NCBI GenBank assembly: GCA_015179125.1
Contig: WHVA01000403.1
Span: forward strand, 1 to 64,000
Reading direction: 5' to 3'
Origin: Gautieria morchelliformis
Taxonomy: Eukaryota; Basidiomycota; Agaricomycetes; Gomphales; Gomphaceae
Length of the DNA stretch: 64,000 nucleotides
Each line of letters starts with the position of its first letter. Position 1 is the first letter of the stretch. The position numbers and the translations under genes are program-made. The notes beneath the pieces were generated by a model. The model was given only the letters and a program-made list of their open reading frames with translations, was not told the DNA's origin and made no database searches. Positions 55,944-64,000 of this stretch are shown here, piece by piece.

Positions 55944-57245
55944 TTATACGTGGGTTACGTGTTGATAAACGTATAGATGAGCAGCGACATCATTCAAAGA
56001 GTTGAGAAATTCATCGTTACAGATGGTACGTTGTAGGGGTAGACATTTGCCTTGATGACTCTTACCATCATGTGACCACCAGTGATCCTTGTATAAAAAG
56101 CGACAAGTAAAATGATTTTCGCTTTTATAAACGATGCCTTGTAACTGATAACATGTATTTACAGCCCCACGAACGTTTAAATTTGGGGAAGGAATTGGAT
56201 GAGGTTTTACATCATTGGAAGTTTCAAACCATAAACAGCACGGAGACGTATGTAAACCGATGAATTGTGAATGACAATGAACGGTTTCTTGACAAGAGAA
56301 TAAAAGAATATTTACCCAATCCTGTACAGTGGCACTGGTGGCAGTAGGATCTAAATTAAGATGTGGAGCGTATTCATTCCATGTGGTATTAAAAAAGTAT
56401 GTAGGCAATATAGTTGCTGTATGATTTAAGTTATGAGGTATGGAAGATGACAGGCAATTTAAGCACGTAACAGAACGTGTTGCATCGGCATGAATATATT
56501 GTAAGATGCCAGATGCGGCAGTAGGAACAGGTCCTATGGGGAACATAGTATTGTTCTCATTGATTAATAACATATATAATACATCGCGAGCTGAATTAAA
56601 ATTGTTTTCATGGGAATTATTGTCAAGAATAAGCAAATGTAACAAATCTGACAATTTGCTACTTATCACAGATTGAATAGACCACTCAGCTCTCCAAGAT
56701 GGCGATCCATTGGAATATAAAGCGAATAGGCACATGATGACGGCATCCTAAGCGCATGACCATGTGGATGCATTCCACACACAGCCTGAAAATTGTTGAG
56801 GGAGATGGTTTGTATAAGAAGAATGAGAGGTTGATAGGGAGTGTGCATTATGAATGCTTGATGTATTTTGGTTGATGTTTTCAAAGGAAATGTTTACTTT
56901 ATGTAGGGAAAGACCTTTATTGTTTTCAATGTCAGGAATTTGTCTAAGTTCATCATGAACAAAGCCGTATTTTACAAGAGTATTATGTGCTAGACATTGT
57001 AAGCGAGAATCTTCCATTTTTAATGCGTATGAAATTGGCTTATTTAATTGTTGTTGAGTTACAGAACACATACTAAAAAATCCTGTGCGCGTTCGTGCCC
57101 TAGATGCTTGTACATAAGTAGCAAAACCTGATATTGACAAATCTGCTAATATTTGAGGGATCGTTTGTCCCTGACAGGCATGGCTAGTCAATGCAAATGC
57201 GGGTTCAATAGGTACCTGATATCTAGTAACGCGTTTTTTTGATTT
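55944..57245 (-). pseudogene. PIF1-like helicase C-terminus with USP-like cysteine protease
   Basis: Minus strand. The first part (57245–57000) has PIF1-family end motifs: PIEPAFALTSHACQGQTI and YVQASRARTRTGF. After a linker comes a domain starting GCVWNASTWSCA (catalytic-Cys-like), then MCLFALY, a Cys pair (CLNCLS) and a HF block (GIVYKSENHFTCRF, DHWWSHDGK) resembling the His region of ubiquitin-specific-protease-like folds. Stop at 55944. Such helicase–protease fusions occur in repeat-associated genes of mushrooms. A TAG at 56749–56751 interrupts directly after the SCA motif, where an aromatic codon is expected. The ATP-binding half of the helicase is missing. Confidence 0.65.
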
Positions 57246-57263
57246 TTTCCTGAGAATTTTCTT

Positions 57264-57770
57264 AGTGTAGAAGGAAATCTACCGTGGAATGAGATACCCC
57301 TCCATTGCTAGTGCTGCCTTGACATGGCCAGCTCCGTTCAGCCCACTTGTATCTGCGGCCACTTTATTCAATATAAGCTGCGCCGCCTGATCGGGTGGTG
57401 GTGGTTTCCGAACAGTGGGAATGCTATGTTTTTTCTGTAGTTTCTTGAGGGTGCGGCTTCTGCAATTGAACACCGTCATTTATCTTTACCCTAGATTGTT
57501 AAGAATACAACTCACTTAATGTGTAGTCCATGCTCATCTTGTAATTGGCGTAGTTTCTGATCAATAGACAGACCTTCTTTGGCATATTGCAGCAACGATG
57601 CCTTGAGGTCTTCCTCCAGCGGCCCTATATATCATTTATTTAGAATGACATGATGCTTATGAGATAATTTCCTGACATGTGCCATTATCAACACCATTCT
57701 TTCCTGCCTTGTTGTGACGAGGCATTGAGTGAGAAGGTTGAGACAATGAAGATGAAAGCGAAGACACCAT
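57264..57770 (-). pseudogene. N-terminal fragment of an integrase-type transposon protein
   Basis: Three exons on the minus strand starting at ATG 57770 (MVSSLSSSLSQPSHSMPRHN). The second has PLEEDLKASLLQYAKEGLSI and DEHGLHIK. The third reads TLKKLQKKHSIPTVRKPP and ends GHVKAALAMEGYLIPR. The layout (GLS helix, TLKRR-like HTH, G-VK--LA-EG--IPR) matches the region before the rve integrase core in a basidiomycete transposon family. The core itself is absent. The frame ends at a donor (57264) whose splice would enter the helicase–protease piece in frame. A TIR element is inserted 9 bp upstream of the ATG. Confidence 0.55.
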
Positions 57771-58007
57771 TACATAAGGCGGATAGCCATCAGATGCCAG
57801 CTGTTGGAATCATGTACAGCCAGTTGTAGAGTACATGCACAACCTGCTGTCAGTTACAACCTGTTGTAAATTACATCTACAACCTGCTGTAAATTACACG
57901 CGTGTTCAAATCAGACGCCCATTCCTGCGCTTCCACATGCGGTTCACCTGAACCGTCCCCTCGCATCCTCAGTACAGTTCCAGCGCACCGTAACCCACGG
58001 CGTGTCC

Positions 58008-58340
58008 GTACAGTGCACATGCACCATATGCCGCCCTCTTCCTGCGGTGCACCTGCACCCTAGGCCGCCCCTCCGTCTGGTGCACATGCACCGTACCCGG
58101 CCTGCCAGTACGGTGCATGTGCACCATAGCTCGCATCGCAGTATGGTGCACGTGCACCACATGCGGCCCCTCAGTACGGTGCCCAGCACCGTAGGCGGGA
58201 CCTCAGTATGGTGCACCTGCACCACACCCTGCGCCTCAACACGGTGCACCTCCATCATACCTCAGTACGGTGCACATGCACCGTATCCGGTCTGTTGGTA
58301 CGGTGTAGGCCGTCTGTGGGTACGGTGCACCTAGACCGTA
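58008..58340 (+). repeat. Left palindromic array (about 10 units)
   Basis: Units of 32–34 bp with core GGTGCAC-A/C-TGCACC, often in the context AGTACGGTGCAC..., separated by GGCC-containing spacers. Several cores are imperfect. Not a CRISPR: spacers are similar and the repeat is a short palindrome. Confidence 0.9.
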
Positions 58341-58420
58341 ACAGTGTCGCATGTGATTTGGGGCCACTATCCATCAAGGCGATATCCACAGCGACGGTGC
58401 TTCAAAAAATACCACAGTAC

Positions 58421-58594
58421 AGTTAGCCTCATTCTGAGAACTATCCGAGGAACGTACATAATAAAAATGAGTCGAAAGAGACTGAAAATAGAAACGCGTG
58501 TCAGTGCAGTTAGCCTTATTCTGAGAACTATCCAAGAAACGCACATAGTAAAAGCGAGTCGAGAGAGTCGGAGAATACAATGGCGTATCAGCAA
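58421..58594 (+). repeat. 87-bp tandem duplication
   Basis: Two 87-bp units (AGTTAGCCTCATTCTGAGAA... and AGTTAGCCTTATTCTGAGAA...) starting at 58421 and 58508. On the plus strand they encode a 29-residue repeat (VSLILRTI...). 87 is a multiple of three and the frame stays open, so it may be coding. Confidence 0.8.
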
Positions 58595-59599
58595 AGAAAC
58601 CGACAATACTCCACCCATATCGGCTCGTCGAAAGATGCGGCGATAGCGACTAAACCTACCGAAAAAAGGACTAAAGACCATAAGGAGTAACTGGAAGCTA
58701 TTGATCCTATGTTAAAGTAGCTTCAGTACAATAGTCGACTGTGAACTCACAGCGTAGTAAGTTAAATGAACTTACGGCTTATATCAAGTTCCTCTTCTAT
58801 TGTGTCTGAATTGGGCATAATTCTCGGGATCTTGAAACTCTCGATGTTCCGCCTGGTGAAATGGTCTGGTAATGCGATACCATGGCCCTTTAATATCAAA
58901 GGACGGGTGGGATGAATATTCCACGCATGACTCACGATGGTCTGATGAGTTCTCCAGGATCGTGCACATGAATCTCATCTGACACAAAAGGTACAGCGAT
59001 CCCTGCGTGGTCGTCAGCACACTGTCCATGGCAGCTCGTAACGGGACTGGTCGGCTGGAGTAAGAGACAGGCGACGTGTTTGTTTGGCTTATATCACGTG
59101 ATCTAAGCATACAGGTTCCGCACATTTACGCAACTCTCGATTCGACCTGAGGTATGTTTCGGGAGTGCCAAACCATTTTGGTACGCTACTGACACACAAT
59201 TCCAGGTCCGTGTGTGCGTACATCGGAAGCTCAAGGGCGAGAAACGATGCCCCTTCCGTGCGAACGTTGCGTTATGATCACAGGAGAGTAAGTCATCTTG
59301 CAGATCATCGTGCGTGCTCGCCTGACACTAAGGTGGGCAGAGGGTTTCTGAGATGTCACTCCAGACATCAAGTTCGTCTTGCTGCACGACTCGAAGTACG
59401 AAGAGGGTTTCAGGGCTTTATTTCTGTCAAGGTGTGTGCTGCATTCTCACCTCAGCTCGATGATATATTGATAAGTAACACTATAGACCTTGATGGGCGT
59501 TGCGTTGATGTACTGGGTTGCCATATGCCCGCGATGGGCAGCGATGTGGGTTATATATAAGGTGAGTACTAAAGCTCTAATCTGTCCAACCAGGCTCAT

Positions 59600-60085
59600 A
59601 GCCTCAGGCGCGTGCACCGTACTGGGGAGCGCCATGCGGTCGAGGTGCGCCGTAGGTGGGATGCGGTGGACGTGCACGGACGTACCAACAGGCGGCCTAC
59701 GGTGCAGGTCCACCATACCGACAGGCGGCCTGTGGTGGACGTGGACCGTACTGAGGGTGGGCCTACGGTGGACCTGCACCGCACGCAGCGGCGGCTGATG
59801 GTGCAGGTGCACTGTACTGAGCCGCGGCCCACGGTGCAGGTGTACCATACGGAGGGGCCGCGGATGGTGCAGCTGCACCGTACGCAGGGGCGACGAACGG
59901 TGCACATGCACCGTACCGGGGGGCGCCCTATGGCGCATGTGCACCGCACCCATGGGCGCCGACGGTGCAGGTGGACCATACTGACAGGCCGGGTACGGTG
60001 CAGGTGCACCGGACGCGGGGGCGGCGGATGGTGCAGGTGCACCGCAGGGAGAGGGCGGTGGCCGGCGGGGTATGGTGCACGGGCA
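59600..60085 (-). repeat. Right palindromic array (about 14 units)
   Basis: Same unit as the left array in mirror orientation, core GGTGCAGGTGCACC or GGTGCACATGCACC, spacing 32–36 bp, with GCGGCC-type spacers and CGTACTGA downstream of many cores. Longer and more GC-rich than the left array. Confidence 0.9.
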
Positions 60086-60406
60086 CCGTACTGAGGCCGC
60101 GAGGTGGAGGGTAGGAATGCGCGTCTGATTTGAACATGCGTGTAATTTACAACAGGTAATTGTAAATGCTAGCAGGTTGTACATATAATTTACAACTGGC
60201 TGTACATGAATCCAACAGCCGGCGTCTGCTGCCTGCCCCACATAAGGTGGCACGCTTGTCACTTGCCTAACACTCGATATATCAGAAGTTGTGTCTATTT
60301 GAAAAGTACCAACATGAAACAACTATATAACAGAACACTAGGGCATTAAAAAACCCCAGGGAAAAAGCTTCCAGTATTCTGACTGTAATAGCAAAGTCAA
60401 AATACA

Positions 60407-62740
60407 TCAAGATTCGCTGTCGGAGAGGTCCATATCTTCCTCATTGTCTTTGGAGCTAAGTGACTCTAGCATCATTTCTTCACAGATCTTGTTGCAACGG
60501 TGCTGGGAAATAAAAGCATCAATGTCCCACTGACCATAATCTCCAAGTCCAGTGTCTCTGTTGATATTTAATCTGAAGTCGATTAGGAAAGGAAGCACCA
60601 ATCACGCACTCAGTAGGTGAATGAGTCATTGGGTCGAACAAGATCTCAACAGGCTGCCCATCTGAGCCACGGGCCAGGGAGCCTTGATAAGATGGTCACA
60701 AATGAGGGCTTAAGAGCAATTGCGTACAGTGCACGCACCTTACATGTCTGCAAACTGAAGGGTGTGCTGACTATGCAGCCATGTAAAATGTGTGAGTGCT
60801 GATATGGTCTTGCCCTTCAAGCCGTACTGGTCAGGGTGACTGAGCGTGTAGCTGTAGTTGTTGACTACAGGTGTGCGCCGTTCCTCAAGGAGCCAATAGA
60901 TGGCCTGGCAGTCAGAGTCCTTGACACACTTCGAGGATGTGTGGGATGCTATGGATGGTTCAGATCCGTGTCCGAGGTCCTCCTGAGCTAGTATGGCTTC
61001 GACGAACTGTATATCTAGTCGATGTGAGTATGTGGAGAAGAACGTGCATCTGGTTGATATATCACCTGTTGCTATCTCACGATGGTGGCGGTGAGCTGTC
61101 TCCTTGAACTGTTTCCAGAACCATTGCCCTCTTTTCACACGCCATATCTCAGCTTCGAGTTGCGATGCGTTCTCATCAACTGTCACTATCCCTTCACCTT
61201 TGCTAATGTTGAAGAAATGCTTTGCCACGTAAGCCTTCTCCCCAATTGTTAGCTATACATCAGTATATTAGTCAAGAGATCAGGCAAGTTGCACATCACA
61301 TACCGCATAAACCTGTTTACTCTTTCCCTGCCCAAGAGGCGTTTGACATATCTCCCCCTCAACATGAACCTCCCCTACTTTCCACTCAACCTCTACTTCA
61401 CCAGTTTGCTCAACCACACGAGTTTTTGCGAACCGGAGTTGAATCCTATCCTTTGGCTCGGAGAACGTTACTGAGGGCCGCTTTGAGAACATGAAAGATG
61501 ATTCCATGGGTCCTGAAACTATGCACACATGATGCAGCCCCTCATACCAAAGACTATAGCATACCATGCGGCCGCTTGGCATGGTCGCCGTCCCCTGAGG
61601 AACCGCCTCTTTTTTTGCCCATACCTTTATGAAGGCTTAAGTCATGATCTATCCGTGCCTCCCACTTACGTAGCGATAAGCTTGCTAAAGACGCAATGGT
61701 GAAACAATAAAATAGCGTACCCCTTCTTCATTAATCCATAATTTGAGGCAAACACGTTTGCCTTTGATTTTGTTGTGTTGTTTTAGTACGTTGTCCAGGT
61801 AGACATTGGCATGTGGAAGGACTTGGTGGGCTTGATAGAACTCCCCAAGCGCCATGACCTCCGTTGCCTCCTCCGGCGGCCTGTTACCATGCCACCGTAG
61901 TTCTGAATCCTCGCTACAGGTGTGGTCTGATGTCTGTTATGAAAGGGAAGGATGTTTCAGCTCTCACCGCTGTAAACTGTAATCATGGGTTTTGACCCAT
62001 GTCCGATTGACACTCGCAATGACATCTGCAGGAATTTCTGTCCGTACAGTTGTCAGTTTGTATAATAAGCCAAAGATAGGAACTCACCAGCCATAGTAAC
62101 CAATTCAGGATATGCCCAAACAGTCGAGCCAAAGGCACTTGAAATCTTGCCTCTGGTGCGCATGTCGATACAAACCGTAAGATGAGCCTCACGTGCCAGA
62201 CCAGCCACTTGCTTAGCAGCAGTGATGGATTCGGTGGTCAGGCTTATTGTCGGCTGGTTATTGACCTGGGAGAGTGGATTGGAAGCAGGATGCGGCTGTG
62301 AACCATTTCGACTCAGTCGAGCATTGAAGGCCATCGCACGGTCATGATGTTTGTCGATGAGTATTTGATCCACACGTCCTAATTCCTGATCCTCTGCAAA
62401 AGCCGAAGCTACCCTTAAGCGGTAGACTCCCCAGACCTGGAAATCTCACTCACTTAACTTCTTGCAAGCACCACAATGCACCCCTGTAATGTTCTTGAAT
62501 GCGAGCCCACAGTCACCACATTGCGGGATTTGCTATGTTATGTTATAAGTGGCACAATGACAACAGCAAACAAATACACACCGCAAATCTCCCGTGTTCG
62601 AGTGCATCATCTGCGATCTTTGTCAGGTGATGACACCGAGCACAAAGTCCGGCCGCGGTCTTTTGACTGAATATCTCGCCACAGCCCTCGCCGGGGACAT
62701 CAGTGGCACAACAAGAATTGTCTGGAGCACTTGCGGACAT
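60407..62740 (-). CDS. Alpha-kinase family protein
   Basis: Atypical (alpha-type) Ser/Thr kinase. Proposed exons on the minus strand: 62740–62582, 62532–62454, 62393–62088, 62037–61968, 61913–61721, 61684–61670 (15 nt), 61624–61304, 61252–60744, then about 60682–60610 and 60557–60407. The N-terminus has two Cys-rich zinc-like motifs (CGEIFSQKTAAGLCARC and CGDCGLAFKNITGVHCGAC). The kinase domain starts at TPLGQGKSKQVYA and has AKHFFN, WLLEERRTPVV, TLSHPDQYGLKGKTISALTH and LQFADM, then EILFDPMTHSPTE and GLGDYGQWDIDAFISQH, and ends in an acidic tail (stop 60407). The junction at 60744/60682 is one base out of frame with the only visible splice sites, so the gene may be damaged there or use a site I cannot identify. 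Confidence 0.7.
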
Positions 62741-63290
62741 GGTTAGAGGAATGATGGATGTGGGGAAAGAGATATTTGTGCTATAATTGTAGTGTTAGAA
62801 TGTGGAGCAGAACATTGAAACTCATTTGGCTCACAAGACAATAAACATGGAAAATTGTGGTGGAGACAGACCGCCGTTCGTCGTGCCTGTGCGAGTGTGC
62901 TCCACCAGTGACGGGCAGGATCGGCGTACGTGCTAAGAGCTGAACCAGCGTGTGCGGTCGTGTGTACGGACCTGTACATGTAGAAAATTAGTTCCAATCC
63001 TATAAATTCACATTATTAAAAAGTTATTTTTTTTTTTTTGAAAGTAACAATGATAGTGGAGATTTGTATAACTCAGCTCCTGGCAGGCAGAGATGAGAAA
63101 CCCATAGCGTCATCTTTAAAAGACAATTCCTTCCTGAGTGACGAAGTCCTAGGCTTATCGAGGATCAACAACGGCGAGCGGCTTCAATATCAATAATAAC
63201 CTGTTCGAACGGTCAGTATACGACATGGGCGATGACTGAAAATGGACTCGGTGTTAGCCGGTGTGGACAAAGCCGAGCGCCCACCCAGTT
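62741..63290. other. Intergenic region upstream of the alpha-kinase
   Basis: No supported gene. It should contain the alpha-kinase promoter. A T-run lies at 63028–63039. Short frames show no domain. Confidence 0.45.
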
Positions 63291-63319
63291 GATTTTGACC
63301 GTGCCCCTCCGGCAAGCCA

Positions 63320-63475
63320 TATCCAGGTCCCAGCTTAAGCCCCGGCTTAGGCTGAACCGAGCCGCTAAAAGACCGAGCCGGGACGGGCCCAAGCCGTTAT
63401 GAGGCCGGCGTTAGGTCCCATCCCTGGATCTAGAGAGGCTGAGCCGGGCCTGAAAGCCGGGGCTTTTTGGTGCTT
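63320..63475. repeat. GAGCC-rich remnant, possible hAT end
   Basis: Repeated GAGCC/GGCTC/GGCTT pentamers like those of the MITE at 28639–29078. A TAGGTCCCATCCCTG motif at about 63410–63424 resembles a hAT terminus. No matching left end or 8-bp duplication was established. Confidence 0.45.
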
Positions 63476-63596
63476 CTAAGGCAATCTGGAGCCAGCTATG
63501 ACCGTGTCATTTCGAACAACGGACAGGTAGTTACAAACATTATTTACTATTAATAAGTGAAAAAAAAATGCCTCCGTCTTTCTTATCACCCCCCTA

Positions 63597-64000
63597 TGCC
63601 TTTGCCTCGCATTTCCGACAGTGACAGCAGCGAAGAGGAAGTCAGCAAGGTCGCTGGCCCTATCACAAGCATCCGTGGGCGTGTGATTAAGCCAAGTGCG
63701 GCGCTCAAAGATCCGAGCAATGTGGCAAAGGTTCCTGGCCAGCCCAAGTACAGTGTCTCGGCACTCATAGATACCGCAGACCCACCCCCAAAAAAGAAGC
63801 TTAAGACTGGAACTCAGTCAAAAGGTAAATCTACTGGAACAGCTAAATATAGTGGAAAGGGCCAAGAAAAAGAAACAGGTCAGAATACCGATGCTCCCAG
63901 TGAGCATTCAATGCACCTTGTTTATTTCGTATTTGTCCCTGATCTAATGTCTAGATCCGCCGGTGAATCTCCTAAAAGAGCCAGCCGACCCAGATGGCTG
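63597..64000 (+). CDS. 5' part of an unrecognised gene, cut by window end
   Basis: ATG at 63597 opens MPLPRISDSDSSEEEVSKV and continues through SIRGRVIKPSAALKDPSN, a Lys-rich patch (PPPKKKLKTGTQ) that could be a nuclear signal, to KGQEKET near 63877. An intron (GTCAGAATACC...CTAG at 63956) leads to SAGESPKRASRPRWL at the window end. Acidic-Ser start, RGR-KPS motif and basic patches are common at the N-terminus of basidiomycete transposon or chromatin proteins. No domain can be named from this part. Confidence 0.55.

Larger units (their letters stand above)
57780..60239. mobile_element. 2.46-kb TIR element with palindromic subterminal arrays
   Basis: Flanked by the 8-bp duplication ACATAAGG (57772–57779 and 60240–60247). 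Imperfect terminal inverted repeats of about 150 bp share GATTCATGTACAGCCAGTT-type sequence, TGTTGTAAATTACACGC and TTCAAATCAGACG. Inside them are two mirror-image arrays of a 32–36-bp unit centred on the palindrome GGTGCA-NN-TGCACC. The middle (58345–59600) has a plus-strand frame with an 87-bp tandem repeat and a minus-strand frame, neither recognised. An 8-bp duplication fits hAT-, P- or Zisupton-like elements. No transposase is seen, so it is probably non-autonomous. Confidence 0.8.

Noticed and set aside
55944-57245. Helitron origin for the helicase remnant
   Set aside because: No Rep nuclease domain, no TC...CTAG termini and no 3' hairpin were found; only PIF1-type end motifs are visible.
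58008-60085. Palindromic arrays considered as CRISPR-like
   Set aside because: Eukaryotic context, spacers resemble each other, and the core is a short dyad with variable centre; it is a subterminal array of a TIR element.
59447-60322. 291-codon minus-strand frame and 160-codon plus-strand frame with VHxH/VQVH repeats
   Set aside because: These translate the palindromic DNA array; periodicity comes from the repeat unit, which is not a multiple of three, and all frames look repetitive.

Overview
The window is nuclear DNA of a mushroom-forming basidiomycete (Agaricomycetes). Short GT–AG introns of about 48–65 bp interrupt every recoverable gene. The protein families (DUF6532, DUF6533, Plavaka transposase, alpha-kinase, F-box/LRR, KRE9/KNH-like, many-exon P450) are typical of that class. 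Much of the repeat DNA has lost CpG in favour of TpG/CpA, as expected after cytosine methylation. The species cannot be named from the sequence alone. There are no bacterial operons, CRISPR arrays or rRNA genes.

Layout. 0–4.2 kb: end of an LTR, a Plavaka transposase fragment, and a divergent DUF6532 gene wrecked by a small internal inversion and nonsense codons. 4.8–6.1 kb: a broken NAT/NCS2 purine permease. 6.9–11.8 kb: a large patatin–NB-ARC–TPR receptor gene (fungal NLR type) with an intact reading frame, the most striking gene of the window. 11.8–28 kb: nested transposons. A Ty3/gypsy chromodomain is split by a solo LTR, which is itself split by a 6.1-kb Tad-like LINE with poly(A) tail and target duplication. 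28.6–31.1 kb: a hAT-like MITE and the first F-box/LRR pseudogene. 31.7–35.8 kb: two intact minus-strand genes, a small secreted KRE9/KNH-like protein (5 exons) and a cytochrome P450 (11 exons). 37.8–44.2 kb: CpG-depleted duplicates and remnants, comprising a second P450 copy, a gypsy RT remnant, a copy of the 3' end of the NLR gene and a gene broken by a solo LTR. 44.8–48.2 kb: second F-box/LRR copy with three separate insertions. 51.1–54.4 kb: a DUF6533 membrane-protein gene and an unrecognised gene. 55.9–57.8 kb: a helicase/cysteine-protease remnant and an integrase-type fragment. 57.8–60.2 kb: a 2.46-kb terminal-inverted-repeat element carrying two arrays of palindromic units. 60.4–62.7 kb: an alpha-kinase gene. 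63.6 kb to the end: the start of another gene.

How it fits together. Pairs of duplicated segments (NLR 3' end, P450, F-box, LTR copies) act as before/after snapshots. Several insertions can therefore be polarised against an empty site, and exact target duplications define six LTR insertions, one LINE, one hAT-like MITE, one CACTA-like MITE and the 2.46-kb element. The best candidates for something little described are the 2.46-kb element with its palindromic arrays, the NLR gene with its recently duplicating TPR array and abrupt CpG boundary, and the splice-compatible integrase/helicase-protease junction. Exon models were made by hand from reading frame and splice signals and need transcript support.
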